Assembly: GCA_900767685.1 (NCBI GenBank)
Contig: CAAGAB010000120.1
Span: 1-47,113 of the forward strand
Reading direction: 5' to 3'
Source of the DNA: an uncultured Coprococcus sp.
Lineage (GTDB): Bacteria; Bacillota_A; Clostridia; Lachnospirales; Lachnospiraceae
Length of the DNA: 47,113 nucleotides
Each line of letters opens with the position of its first letter. Position 1 is the stretch's first letter. Under the pieces are notes generated by a model, which was not told the origin of the DNA, did no database searches, and was given only the letters and a program-made list of their open reading frames with translations. Below are positions 22,001-30,632 of the stretch, piece by piece. Made by a program: the position numbers and the translations under genes.

Positions 22001-22122
22001 TTTACATAACATGTGTTTGTATAACACGGGTTTATGTAACATTGTGTTTGCGTAACATATGTTTGTATACCGCAGGTTTATGTAACATGTATTTGTGTTA
22101 CATGTGTTTATGCAACATTGTG
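22001..22122. repeat. Eight-unit degenerate 15/16-bp tandem array downstream of lacZ
   Basis: Contiguous units of the form TTTRTRTAACATNTG start at 22001, 22016, 22031, 22047, 22062, 22077, 22092 and 22107; six are 15 bp and two are 16 bp. It lies between the lacZ stop and its terminator, in the 345-nt non-coding stretch 21948-22292. No convincing gene covers it on either strand. Confidence 0.8.
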
Positions 22123-22189
22123 TTTTTCTATATTTGGTCTTATATTCTAATAAAGGTATAAAATTATCGCTAAAGTTATTTTTTCTCAC

Positions 22190-22226
22190 GAAAAAGGACA
22201 AAGTCTCCAAACTTTGTCCTTTTTTC
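22190..22226. terminator. Intrinsic terminator of lacZ, possibly bidirectional
   Basis: Arms AAAAAGGACAAAGT and ACTTTGTCCTTTTT around a 5-nt loop with a T run on the plus strand and an A run on the other side. It also faces the end of trpF. Confidence 0.85.
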
Positions 22227-22292
22227 CGCTTATATAAGTATTTAGATACAATTTTGTATCTTTTTCACCATTTTGACTGTGATTAGCGAGAA

Positions 22293-22937
22293 TCAATTAT
22301 CAGATTTACCAGAAATCTGCCAGGCAGCGGTATTCCTCTTCATCCGGCGCATCTTCTCCGGATCCTTGCCCGGTTTTTGAATGCCATCTACCACATCGTA
22401 CTCTATGCCAGATGACACATCGACTACGTCAGGATGTACCTGCTCTATCGCCCACCGCACATTGTCCGGCGTGAGACCTCCGGCAAGCACAAACAGCCTT
22501 CCATCTCTGTCGATATCCGTCAAACTGTTCCAGTCAAATGTCTTGCCACTTCCAGGTTCACCGGCATCGAACACATAACCTGCGATATTTGAAAGGCTCT
22601 GATAATGTGGGTACATATCCATATCCTTCACATTGAACGCCTTCCACACAGGCAAATGCGCACTCTCTATAAGCTCATCGCTGGTCTGTCCATGAATCTG
22701 TATCACATCAAATCCCAGCTCACCTATCTCCGCTATCTGATCCGCATCCGGGGATACCACCACCGCAACCTTCTTCACATCTCCCTTCAGTTCTTCAAGT
22801 AACCTGCGTGCAGTATCCGCACTGACATTTCTCTTTGACTTTGGGAAATACATCACCATACCTATATAATCAGGTCTCACTTCATTCACCGCAGCCACAT
22901 CTGCCGGGGTCGTGATTCCGCACATCTTTATCTTCAT
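22293..22937 (-). CDS. trpF: Phosphoribosylanthranilate isomerase
   Basis: Third step of tryptophan synthesis (Amadori rearrangement of PRA to CdRP), a (beta/alpha)8 barrel. The N-terminus KIKMCGITTPADV contains the catalytic cysteine region, FDAGEPGSGKTFDW carries the second catalytic Asp, and FVLAGGLTPDNV with DVSSGIE forms the phosphate-binding loops. At 214 residues it is full length. It stands alone, without other trp genes in the window, and starts behind GGAGAG. Confidence 0.94.
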   Translation of the reverse strand: MKIKMCGITTPADVAAVNEVRPDYIGMVMYFPKSKRNVSADTARRLLEELKGDVKKVAVVVSPDADQIAEIGELGFDVIQIHGQTSDELIESAHLPVWKAFNVKDMDMYPHYQSLSNIAGYVFDAGEPGSGKTFDWNSLTDIDRDGRLFVLAGGLTPDNVRWAIEQVHPDVVDVSSGIEYDVVDGIQKPGKDPEKMRRMKRNTAAWQISGKSDN

Positions 22938-22986
22938 GCTGTCTCTCCTTTTTTAACATCGGCTCGTCAACAGGCGAAAACTGATG

Positions 22987-24351
22987 CTACATATCCTTAT
23001 CGAACGTCAACCCTGATAGGTCAAGTTTATATATCGTGTCAGCCATCTTTTCGTTTTCCAGAAACGCAATCATATATATCGGCAAATATACTTTTTTGCC
23101 GCTGACTTCTACATTTCCCTCCGAAAAAACATATGCATATTCTATTCCGTAATTTTCATCAGCCAAGACATTACACAACGCAGAGTGCCGTTTGTAATCC
23201 TTACCCGATTTTATCTCCAGTGGAACTACTTTTCCATTCAGTTCTATTACAAAGTCAAGCTCCCCCTGCTTTTTGCTGTTAAAATAATATTCTTTATGAC
23301 CTTTGCTGAGTAATTCCTGAGAAACCACATTTTCAAATAGCGCACCACTGTTTATAGATTTTTCTTTATTCAGTATCGCCATTTTCACCTGATCCGAATA
23401 CCTACTTGTCAGCAGCCCTACATCGGAGAAGAATAGTTTAAACAGATTCCTTTTCTCACTGATCACAAGCGGAAGTTTCGGCTCACTTATATTGTAGACC
23501 GGTATCGCAACCCCAGCATCCTTAAGCCACAGAAAATCATTTGCAACCCTGTCATAACTGAGGCCTTTACCTATACTATTGATCTGGAACCTTTTATTTT
23601 TCTGATCAAGCTGTTCCGGCATAGCATCATATATCTCCTGCAGTTTCAGCTTGTATCTTGTCTCATACTTTGTAAAATCACTCTTGTACAATCTAATTAT
23701 CTTTTCATGTACCTCCGCTACCTTCGCAAGATCATTTGTCTCCACATAGGTATTGACCGCCTCCGGCATTCCGCCCACGATAAGATACAGATTAAATACA
23801 TCAAGAATTTTTTCATGTACAAACGAATCAACAGGCCGCCTCTGCGTAAAGCATTCCTTCAGTGTGTCGATCACATTCTGATTCACACCAACAGAAACCA
23901 TAAATTCGCACAGATCCATCGGATACATATCACATACACGCAGATATCCAACCGGTGCAGATCTGAGATCATTCAGCTCTACGCCCAAAAGCGAACCGCT
24001 CATGATATACCTGTAGCTTCCATCTTCCACCAGAAACTTCACTCTTGTCACTATATCTTTAAACTCCTGCACCTCATCCAGAAATATGATCGTACGGCCT
24101 TTCTCAAGAGGCTGTTTAGTCACCAGACTAAGTCTCATAAGCAGATCCTTTGCATCTCTGGCACCGCCAAACAATGTGACAAGCTCCGGCTGGTCAATAA
24201 AATTCAATTCCACATATGGCACTCCACTTTCCCTGAGGCATTCTTTTATAAGATATGTCTTACCGATCTGTCTCGATCCCGTTATGAGCAAAGCGTCTCT
24301 GCCGCTCTGAATCCATGAATCTATATATTTTTTTGCCGATCTTTCCAGCAT
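22987..24351 (-). CDS. AAA-family ATPase with DUF4143 domain
   Basis: 454 residues from the ATG at 24351, preceded by GGGGTGA. The P-loop GSRQIGKTY is at residues 25-33 and Walker B FLDEVQE at 90-96. A DUF4143 domain follows with a winged-helix-like part (KRFQINSIGKGLSYDRVANDF segment) and a nuclease-fold-like end (GELDFVIELNGKVVPLEIKSGK). The last motif resembles the D-ExK core of restriction-like nucleases, as commonly seen in this family. The biological role of these widespread, often horizontally moved ATPases is unknown. It has its own promoter embedded in phased repeats and is AT-richer than its neighbours. Confidence 0.9.
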   Translation of the reverse strand: MLERSAKKYIDSWIQSGRDALLITGSRQIGKTYLIKECLRESGVPYVELNFIDQPELVTLFGGARDAKDLLMRLSLVTKQPLEKGRTIIFLDEVQEFKDIVTRVKFLVEDGSYRYIMSGSLLGVELNDLRSAPVGYLRVCDMYPMDLCEFMVSVGVNQNVIDTLKECFTQRRPVDSFVHEKILDVFNLYLIVGGMPEAVNTYVETNDLAKVAEVHEKIIRLYKSDFTKYETRYKLKLQEIYDAMPEQLDQKNKRFQINSIGKGLSYDRVANDFLWLKDAGVAIPVYNISEPKLPLVISEKRNLFKLFFSDVGLLTSRYSDQVKMAILNKEKSINSGALFENVVSQELLSKGHKEYYFNSKKQGELDFVIELNGKVVPLEIKSGKDYKRHSALCNVLADENYGIEYAYVFSEGNVEVSGKKVYLPIYMIAFLENEKMADTIYKLDLSGLTFDKDM

Positions 24352-24372
24352 AAAATCACCCCACACACTGCA

Positions 24373-24501
24373 TTTGCAACTTTTCTATCCCTATCATATC
24401 AATTTTTTGCAACTTTTCCAACCTTTTCGCGGTGACTTTTGTAACTTTTCCAACCTTTTTTCAGCGGTTTTTGCAACTTTGCGAGCTTTAGTAACAATTT
24501 T
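24373..24501 (-). promoter_or_regulatory. Phased direct repeats overlapping the AAA/DUF4143 promoter
   Basis: On the minus strand the core AAAAGTTGCAAAA (variants GTTACAAAA) recurs with its GTTGC centred near 24376, 24409, 24441 and 24473, at 33-, 32- and 32-bp spacing (three helical turns), with a degenerate fifth copy near 24491. The two middle copies share the longer GGTTGGAAAAGTT. The promoter -35 TTGGAA (24416-24421), 17-bp spacer, -10 TATGAT (24393-24398) is built into the array. Confidence 0.65.
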
Positions 24502-24525
24502 CTTTTATTTTACGGCGGGTCCTCC

Positions 24526-25185
24526 TTATGAAAATATTTGTTCTGATAATTTCTTTTTCTCTTTATATGGAAACTGCCTGTCGAATTCTTCCGCAGCCTT
24601 TTCGTCCACGAAATATCCTTCTGGTGGAGCATACTCACCTGTGACTCCATCAAGATATCCGGGAATCAGCTCCTTGCAAAGGAAAAACGATGCGTCCTCT
24701 CCCTCATCAAGGCCATGGTAGCGTATGCCAAATTCACTTGCCGGTCTGAATCCGCTCTTGCCATAGAAATCAATATTCCCCTCAAAACATAGTGCTCCGC
24801 AGCCAAGCTCAGCAGCTTTCTGCAGCGAATAGTCAAGCAGTATCTTCCCGTATCCCTTACGCTTAAGCTCATTCTTTATACATATGGGCCCCATAGTCAT
24901 AATTGGAACACTACTTCCATCATCCACTGTTATTTCCGCCCTCATAAACATGTTCTGTCCGATGATTTCTCCATCTAACAGCATTACAAAATCCAATTCC
25001 GGGACAAATGCACTGTCATTTCTCAGCTGATCAAGTACATAGTGTTCCAGGCAGCCGGGACGATACACATTCCAAAAACTATCCCTCACCAGGTTCTCAA
25101 CTTCCCGGTATTCATCCTCTTTTTCCAATCGTATAACCAGATCTTCCCGATGTCTGACCTGGCTGATATCCCCATGATCATTCAT
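24526..25185 (-). CDS. GNAT-family N-acetyltransferase
   Basis: 219 residues from the ATG at 25185 behind GGAGG; the longer open frame to 25260 would run back into the TetR gene. The acetyl-CoA pyrophosphate-binding loop is RKGYGK at 109-114, followed by ILLDYSLQKAAELGC, and the fold segments are in normal GNAT order (VIRLEKEDEYREVENLVRDS, then VPELDFVMLLDGEIIGQ). The acceptor is unknown. It follows the TetR gene by 46 nt and is probably in its operon and repressed by it. Confidence 0.88.
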   Translation of the reverse strand: MNDHGDISQVRHREDLVIRLEKEDEYREVENLVRDSFWNVYRPGCLEHYVLDQLRNDSAFVPELDFVMLLDGEIIGQNMFMRAEITVDDGSSVPIMTMGPICIKNELKRKGYGKILLDYSLQKAAELGCGALCFEGNIDFYGKSGFRPASEFGIRYHGLDEGEDASFFLCKELIPGYLDGVTGEYAPPEGYFVDEKAAEEFDRQFPYKEKKKLSEQIFS

Positions 25186-25231
25186 TCCATCTACCTCCTT
25201 CTGCCGATCACAAAACAACGAAAATTTAAAA

Positions 25232-25864
25232 TCAAACCTGTAAGTTTTTAGCAAATTCACTTATTGCCTGGCCAAATTGTTTCTTTATCTTTTTCCTGTC
25301 GGACGCTCCATCATAAAGGCTATAGTACAGGAACATGATCGCATAAAACTGTGCAGCCTTCCTCCTTGCGCCTTTGATTCCCATGCTCTTGAACAGGTCC
25401 TTTACATAACCGACAGGTCCCGCCACAAGATACTGCTGATACAGAGCCTGCATCTCCGCACTGCGGAACTGTTCTACCACAAGCAGTTTTCTAAAAGAAG
25501 AGGCAAAATCATCCTCTGTCCAGTACTCGAACATAGACCTGCTGTACTGCACAAAGTCATCCAGTGATACCTCTTCATACTTTTCCGGCACGCTCTCTTT
25601 ATCACACTCCGGCATGTCATGACTTTCCGCCTGATCACTGTCACCCTGTTCCATCCTCGCGACAATATGATCAAATATATCCCGCTTATTCTTATAATGT
25701 CGGTACAAAGCTCCCTTTGTAATCCCAAGATCACCCGCTATCTGGCTAACCGACACCGCCTCATAACCATCTCTGGCAAATCTGTGAAGTGCCGTTATCA
25801 ATATCTCTTCCTTAGTATTTCGCATATCAGTATTTCCCATATCAATATTTTTCACATCTCCCAC
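25232..25864 (-). CDS. TetR-family regulator
   Basis: About 210 residues. The N-terminal helix-turn-helix ILITALHRFARDGYEAVSVSQIAGDLGITKGALYRHYKNKRDIFDHIV is unmistakable in outline; the rest is a helical ligand domain. The start is uncertain: GTG at 25864 is given, but ATG at 25840 or 25825 would also keep the whole DNA-binding domain, and none has a clear ribosome site. Two operators placed on its own promoter indicate autorepression, with the GNAT gene as co-regulated target. Confidence 0.88.
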   Translation of the reverse strand: MGDVKNIDMGNTDMRNTKEEILITALHRFARDGYEAVSVSQIAGDLGITKGALYRHYKNKRDIFDHIVARMEQGDSDQAESHDMPECDKESVPEKYEEVSLDDFVQYSRSMFEYWTEDDFASSFRKLLVVEQFRSAEMQALYQQYLVAGPVGYVKDLFKSMGIKGARRKAAQFYAIMFLYYSLYDGASDRKKIKKQFGQAISEFAKNLQV

Positions 25865-25926
25865 AACTTGTTTATCTTGCTTATGATTCCTGTCCTTTCA
25901 CACCAACATTAAAATTACTGCACAAA

Positions 25927-25973
25927 TAAACTACCGTTTACTCCATATTAGTAAACTGTCGTTTATTTGTCAA
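25927..25973 (-). promoter_or_regulatory. TetR promoter with two operators
   Basis: On the minus strand, -35 TTGACA (25968-25973), 17-bp spacer, -10 TAATAT (25945-25950). Two 14-bp near-palindromes of the form TAAACNNNNGTTTA lie at 25952-25965 (inside the spacer) and 25927-25940 (just past the start site), centres 25 bp apart. Together they form a larger 19-bp-arm inverted repeat with 17 of 19 matches. This is a classic steric repression arrangement. Confidence 0.8.
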
Positions 25974-26024
25974 TCCTTTTATAAGATTATCTTTAAATGT
26001 ATAAAATATCTTATGACATATCTC

Positions 26025-27488
26025 CTAACGATCTATGCGTATATATCCATCACAGGTTTTGTTCAGGAACTCATAATCATGTGTGACAACAAGTATGATA
26101 TGTCCGTCTGTCGCCAATTTCCTGAGCAATTCTCCCACCTGACACATATGGCGATAGTCAAGTCCGCTGGTAGGCTCATCAAATATGAGAAGTCTCTTTC
26201 CGCCCATGACCGCCTGACACACCGCAAGCCTCTGTCTCTGACCTCCTGACAATGTCATTGGATGATTTTCAGCAAATTCTGCAAGGTCAAATCCGACAAG
26301 CAATTCCCTTATCTTCTCATCCGTCGCATCCTCGTCAGCCAGCAGACATTCGTTCTTCACGCTGTCCGAAAACAACTGATGATTTACATCCTGCATAACC
26401 ATGCCAAACAGTTTTGTTCTCGCCCTCTTCCCAAGCTTTCTGCCCTCGTATATTATCTCTCCGGATTTCTCTGGGAGCAGGCCGCACAGCACATTGCAGA
26501 AAGTGGACTTTCCTGCACCATTTCTTCCTACTATACCTATGATATCCCCCGCCTTTGCGGCAAATGATTTCCCGGCAAATATCTCTTTCTTTTTTCTATA
26601 GCACGAGAGATTCCTCACAGCTAAATCTGAATTATCAAAGCTGCCATATACTTGCACATTTCGCTTTTCGCCTATATCACTATCTATAGATTTCGCTTTT
26701 ACATCATCAACTTTCCTACTCTCATTTAAAAGTTCAGGTATCTCGATATTCTCCATCTGTATGCTCCGAAGCCCCATAGATGTTCTCTCATCATCTGACA
26801 AATGTATGAATTCATCTCTTGTGAACTCCCTCTCTATCCTGCCAGCCCGCATGTACAAAACGCGGTCCGCCAGAGGCATGAGCCACGCCAGCCTGTGTTC
26901 CGCAACGACTACCGTATGGCCTTCCCGCTTTATCACCTCAAGCCTCCTGCAAAGCTTCTCTATGCCAATGGCGTCCAGATTTGCCGATGGCTCATCAAGC
27001 ACATACACCTCCGGATTCATTGCATATACAGACGCAAATGCCAGAAGCTGCTTCTCTCCTCCCGACATGGCAAACACATTTCTGTCTGCCAGATTTTCTA
27101 TATCGAGTTCCCTGACAGTCTCTGCCACACGTTTTCTTATTGTCTCCGGATCATCGCCTCTATTCTCCAGTCCAAATGCCATCTCCGCACTGGAGTTGGG
27201 GTGGAAGAACTGTGTCTTTGGATTCTGGAATACCGATCCCACTATCTCAGCCATCTCGTACATCTCTGTCTTTACAACATTTTTCCCGGACACAGCCACA
27301 CTGCCCGTCACCTCCGCATCCTTTACAAAATGCGGGATAAGGCCATTTATAAGCTTTGTCATGGTGGTCTTGCCACATCCACTGTCGCCGCAGATGATCA
27401 CAAATTCCCCATCGTCTATATTCAGATCGATGTCCGTCAGAATCTCCTGTCCTTGTATACGCACAGATACGTGTTCTAACTTTATCAT
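26025..27488 (-). CDS. ECF transporter double ATPase (fused EcfA-EcfA')
   Basis: 487 residues with two complete ABC ATPase domains. The first has Walker A GDSGCGKTT (34-42), signature MSGGEKQLLAFA and Walker B VYVLDEPSAN. The second has GRNGAGKST near residue 320, LSGGQRQRLAVC and LLIFDEPTSG. A single polypeptide holding both ATPases is typical of the dedicated (group I-like) ECF systems found with Trep_Strep-type S components. It is the last gene of the AraC-ABC-ABC-S-T-A operon; no strong terminator was found before the TetR promoter. It energises the T and S subunits encoded just upstream. Confidence 0.92.
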   Translation of the reverse strand: MIKLEHVSVRIQGQEILTDIDLNIDDGEFVIICGDSGCGKTTMTKLINGLIPHFVKDAEVTGSVAVSGKNVVKTEMYEMAEIVGSVFQNPKTQFFHPNSSAEMAFGLENRGDDPETIRKRVAETVRELDIENLADRNVFAMSGGEKQLLAFASVYAMNPEVYVLDEPSANLDAIGIEKLCRRLEVIKREGHTVVVAEHRLAWLMPLADRVLYMRAGRIEREFTRDEFIHLSDDERTSMGLRSIQMENIEIPELLNESRKVDDVKAKSIDSDIGEKRNVQVYGSFDNSDLAVRNLSCYRKKKEIFAGKSFAAKAGDIIGIVGRNGAGKSTFCNVLCGLLPEKSGEIIYEGRKLGKRARTKLFGMVMQDVNHQLFSDSVKNECLLADEDATDEKIRELLVGFDLAEFAENHPMTLSGGQRQRLAVCQAVMGGKRLLIFDEPTSGLDYRHMCQVGELLRKLATDGHIILVVTHDYEFLNKTCDGYIRIDR

Positions 27489-27502
27489 AATGTCCTTTCC
27501 CG

Positions 27503-27542
27503 GTCTGTGATGGAATATCCCACAGCTTCCTTTATCACAGAC
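27503..27542 (-). promoter_or_regulatory. Hairpin in the leader between ecfT and the double ATPase gene
   Basis: 9-bp arms GTCTGTGAT and ATCACAGAC, with inner GGAA/TTCC pairing, lie 15 nt upstream of the ATPase ATG in an otherwise unusual 116-nt gap. It could set the ATPase translation level or block mRNA decay. The T-poor flank argues against termination. Confidence 0.45.
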
Positions 27543-27604
27543 TGTACTTATTTCTTCTTTATGCTTCAGACTAATATTTTTCTAAAATTGCTTAATCATT
27601 TACA

Positions 27605-28285
27605 TTATATTTTTGCCATCACTATAGCAACTCCCGCCGTCACCAGCACCATGAGGACCCAGTCAATATAGCTCATGCGGATCTGTACGGCATTGCTCTT
27701 TGGGCATGGATTTTCTATGCCCCTCGCCACCGCCGCAGCTGCGATCTCGTCTGAAGTGTTCACCGCCGACATCATGAGCGGCACCACTGTACACTCAAGC
27801 CTGCTGGCAAATGGTATGTTCTGCAGCTTCATTGCCGACCTTATATGTACAAATTCTTCACGGATGGCAGGAAAATATCTAAATGTGGTGGACATGGCTA
27901 TGATAAATCCCTGTGGCAAATGCATTTTCCTCATGGCTGCTGTCATTTCCTGCATGGACGATGTTCTGATTATGAGCAATCCAGCCAATATACACGGCAT
28001 CATGCGGACTGTGTAGTTTATGATGACCGGGAACACCATATTTACCCACGCCGGGCACAGCGGAAATACAAATCTTAGAAGTAATCTGAAAGATACCAGA
28101 AGTGCTGCCCCCTTCACCGCCGCCATGTATTGTCCGTATAGCAGCAGAAGCAGGAGAAACATACCCGAAAGCACACTCCCCTGCTCTGTACTCTTCTCGC
28201 AGAACATTCCGATATTTGCCGCAACCAGCAACCAAATCCCGGCTCTGGGATCAAGATTCTTTATCAATGCTCTGCTGCCCATCAT
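27605..28285 (-). CDS. ECF transporter transmembrane subunit (EcfT/CbiQ family)
   Basis: 226 residues from the ATG at 28285, which overlaps the stop of the S-component gene as ATGA and sits behind AGGAG. The EcfT coupling motif A-R-G appears as AAAVARGIENP, after about five hydrophobic segments (WLLVAANIGMF, LVSFRLLLRFVFPL and others). It scaffolds the S subunit on the two ATPase domains. The ATGA overlap with the S gene implies translational coupling. Confidence 0.9.
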   Translation of the reverse strand: MMGSRALIKNLDPRAGIWLLVAANIGMFCEKSTEQGSVLSGMFLLLLLLYGQYMAAVKGAALLVSFRLLLRFVFPLCPAWVNMVFPVIINYTVRMMPCILAGLLIIRTSSMQEMTAAMRKMHLPQGFIIAMSTTFRYFPAIREEFVHIRSAMKLQNIPFASRLECTVVPLMMSAVNTSDEIAAAAVARGIENPCPKSNAVQIRMSYIDWVLMVLVTAGVAIVMAKI

Positions 28286-28887
28286 ATTACTCCTGCCTTC
28301 TTGAAATGCTTGCGGAACAGCCCCTTTGCTATCACCGCGCCGATAAAACCTCCTATGATCGGAGATATGCAAAGCGCAATGAGCATAGGTGTTGAGATAA
28401 GTCCCGACAATGAGTCCACATACTCGGCCGACATTCCGTTCTGTCTGATCTGATCAAGGAAGCTGTCTCTGTATACCCAGATCGCCAAAGGTGAACCAAG
28501 CATTCCGTAACAGAATATGACAAACGATATCGTCATATGTACGAAGCTGTTGTCGTACTTCGTCACCGCTCTGTATACCTCAGACAGTATACATGCCACA
28601 GCAAATGTGATGAGCAGCAGCACTGTAAACTGTCCTGTCACAAAATAGAGCAGCGCCGTGATGGCTCCCATGATAAGTATGGCACCAGGCTTTCTTACCT
28701 TGGACTCCATCAGCATAAACGGTATTCCCGTCACGATTCCGGCAACACCCGGGAGCAGCAGCCACAACACTGGAACGAAGCCAGTTATCATAGCCACAAG
28801 ATTAAGTGCAAAATATATTGCAGAGAAAATACCTATGGTGATGAGGTCCCTGCCTGAAAGTTTTTTAGTGTTTACGATATCTTCCAT
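28282..28887 (-). CDS. ECF transporter S component, Trep_Strep/MptD-like
   Basis: 201 residues, about six hydrophobic helices; opens LSGRDLITIGIFSAIYFALNL, the hallmark of the Trep_Strep (MptD) group of putative S components. The substrate is not readable from sequence. The context (shared operator with a heme uptake operon; S-T-A next to an ABC exporter-fold pair) is like the SiaFGH heme ECF transporter of group A Streptococcus, so heme or a related iron chelate is the favoured guess. It overlaps the upstream ABC gene by 16 nt. Confidence 0.85.
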   Translation of the reverse strand: MEDIVNTKKLSGRDLITIGIFSAIYFALNLVAMITGFVPVLWLLLPGVAGIVTGIPFMLMESKVRKPGAILIMGAITALLYFVTGQFTVLLLITFAVACILSEVYRAVTKYDNSFVHMTISFVIFCYGMLGSPLAIWVYRDSFLDQIRQNGMSAEYVDSLSGLISTPMLIALCISPIIGGFIGAVIAKGLFRKHFKKAGVI

Positions 28888-30632
28888 CCTTCTGATCTCC
28901 TTCTTATGTCTACAAAGTCTTTGTACCTTCCAGGTACATTTGCCAGTTCACTGTGGGTTCCCCTCTGAACTATCTGTCCATCATCCACCACAAGTATCTG
29001 ATCCGCCTGCTCTATGGTTGCAAGCCTGTGGGCTATCGTAACTATTGTCTTGCCCTTTGTAAGCTCAGATATGGCTGTCTGTATCAAATGCTCATTTTCT
29101 GGATCCACGCTGGCTGTAGCCTCGTCCAGTATGATGATAGGGGCATCTTTGAGTATCGCCCTCGCTATTGAGATTCGCTGTTTTTCTCCTCCCGACAAGC
29201 TGCCGCCACCCTCGCCGATCACAGTGTCGTATCTGTCCGGCAACGCCATGATGAAGTCATGGCAGCACGCCTTTTTCGCCGCGGCTATCATCTCATCCTC
29301 TGTGGCATCAGACTTTCCGAAGCAAATGTTATTTCTTATCGTGTCATTGAACAGGTATACATTCTGGAACACCATGGACATATTTGACAGCAGACTGTCA
29401 CAAGTGAACTCCTTCACGTCATGACCGCCGACTTTAACACTTCCATCGTCCGCATCATAGAATCTGGCTATCAGGTTGCATATGGTGGATTTGCCGCTTC
29501 CTGACGGTCCAACCACAGCTGTCACCGTATTCTGAGGTATCTTAAAACTCACATCGTGCAGCACCTGTCTCCGGTCTGCGCCCTCACCATACGAGAAGTT
29601 CACATGGTCAAATTCTATGTCATAGCTGTGTATGTCAATATCTTTTCCGTCTGAGTCTATGAACGACTCCCCAGTCAGCGCATCCAGATGATCAAATGCA
29701 TCATCTATGATCGCAAGCACATGTGCACTGTCCGATATCGGCTCCAGTGATCCAAATACATGGAACGACAAAAGCACCATAAGTATCACCTCTGTGAACC
29801 CGATCTGGCCTAACGTGCCAAGATAAAAAGCACTGATGGCAATACATACGCTAGCCGTTTTAAGTGCCAACAGATGCAGTGCATTGAATGGAATGTATCC
29901 CCACTCGATCTTGAGATTTATATCACGACTATCCCTGCACGCCTTACTCATGGCATCCATCGAAGCACCAGCCCTGCCAAATGCTTTGACCACCGCAAGT
30001 CCTCTGGCGTATTCCAGCGTTGCTCCGGTCAGATCTTTATTTGCCTCCGCAAGAACAGGCGCATTCTTTGTACTGTACCTGGATATGACGAGAAGGAATA
30101 CGAATGACACAGCGGCGCCTGCCACCGAGATTGCTCCCGCTCTCCAATTGATATATGTAAGCCACAAAAGTATACATACAAAGTTCAGATAACCACCCAC
30201 AAAATTGTCTATCATACGGATTCCCATTCCCTCCAGGGTATGGAGTCCTGTGGTTATCGAGTTCAGTATCGTACTTGTATTCATATTCTGAAAATATCCA
30301 AGAGAAACCCTCTTCATGGCGTCTCCAACAGCTAGTCTGTCCCTGGCTATCAGTTCATAGCTTATCGCCTCCTGGAATCTGGCTCTTAAGTAATCAAACA
30401 GGAATCTCAGGAAGATGAACACGAGAAGTATTCCTATACTCCTTCCAACCCATGCAGTGCTTATGGTCTCATTTGAACTGCTCTTTTCAACGATCTTTCC
30501 TATTATGTATGCAGCCCATATAACCGGCATGGCAGCAAACCAGCCCGAGAAGAACGAGAACACAAATCCTATATACAGGTTTCTTTTGAATGTACCGCAC
30601 CAGTTTATGATCCTCTTTACTGTTCCAAACAT
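28872..30632 (-). CDS. ABC half-transporter (exporter fold), second of a pair
   Basis: 586 residues from the ATG at 30632 behind GGAGG. The N-terminal six-helix domain is followed by an ATPase domain with Walker A GPSGSGKST, signature LSGGEKQRISIARAIL, Walker B IIILDEATA and H-loop IAHRL. It overlaps the preceding ABC gene by 16 nt, as expected for an obligate heterodimer. Pairs like this next to AraC and ECF genes resemble YbtP/YbtQ and IrtA/IrtB, exporter-fold proteins that import siderophores; direction and cargo here are inferred. Confidence 0.9.
   Translation of the reverse strand: MFGTVKRIINWCGTFKRNLYIGFVFSFFSGWFAAMPVIWAAYIIGKIVEKSSSNETISTAWVGRSIGILLVFIFLRFLFDYLRARFQEAISYELIARDRLAVGDAMKRVSLGYFQNMNTSTILNSITTGLHTLEGMGIRMIDNFVGGYLNFVCILLWLTYINWRAGAISVAGAAVSFVFLLVISRYSTKNAPVLAEANKDLTGATLEYARGLAVVKAFGRAGASMDAMSKACRDSRDINLKIEWGYIPFNALHLLALKTASVCIAISAFYLGTLGQIGFTEVILMVLLSFHVFGSLEPISDSAHVLAIIDDAFDHLDALTGESFIDSDGKDIDIHSYDIEFDHVNFSYGEGADRRQVLHDVSFKIPQNTVTAVVGPSGSGKSTICNLIARFYDADDGSVKVGGHDVKEFTCDSLLSNMSMVFQNVYLFNDTIRNNICFGKSDATEDEMIAAAKKACCHDFIMALPDRYDTVIGEGGGSLSGGEKQRISIARAILKDAPIIILDEATASVDPENEHLIQTAISELTKGKTIVTIAHRLATIEQADQILVVDDGQIVQRGTHSELANVPGRYKDFVDIRRRSEGWKIS

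Noticed and set aside
22001..22122. CRISPR-like array
   Set aside because: Units are 15-16 bp, contiguous and degenerate, without spacers or cas genes.
24373..24501. CRISPR-like array at the DUF4143 promoter
   Set aside because: Repeats are short and AT-rich, intervals are themselves partly repeated, and the promoter is embedded in them.
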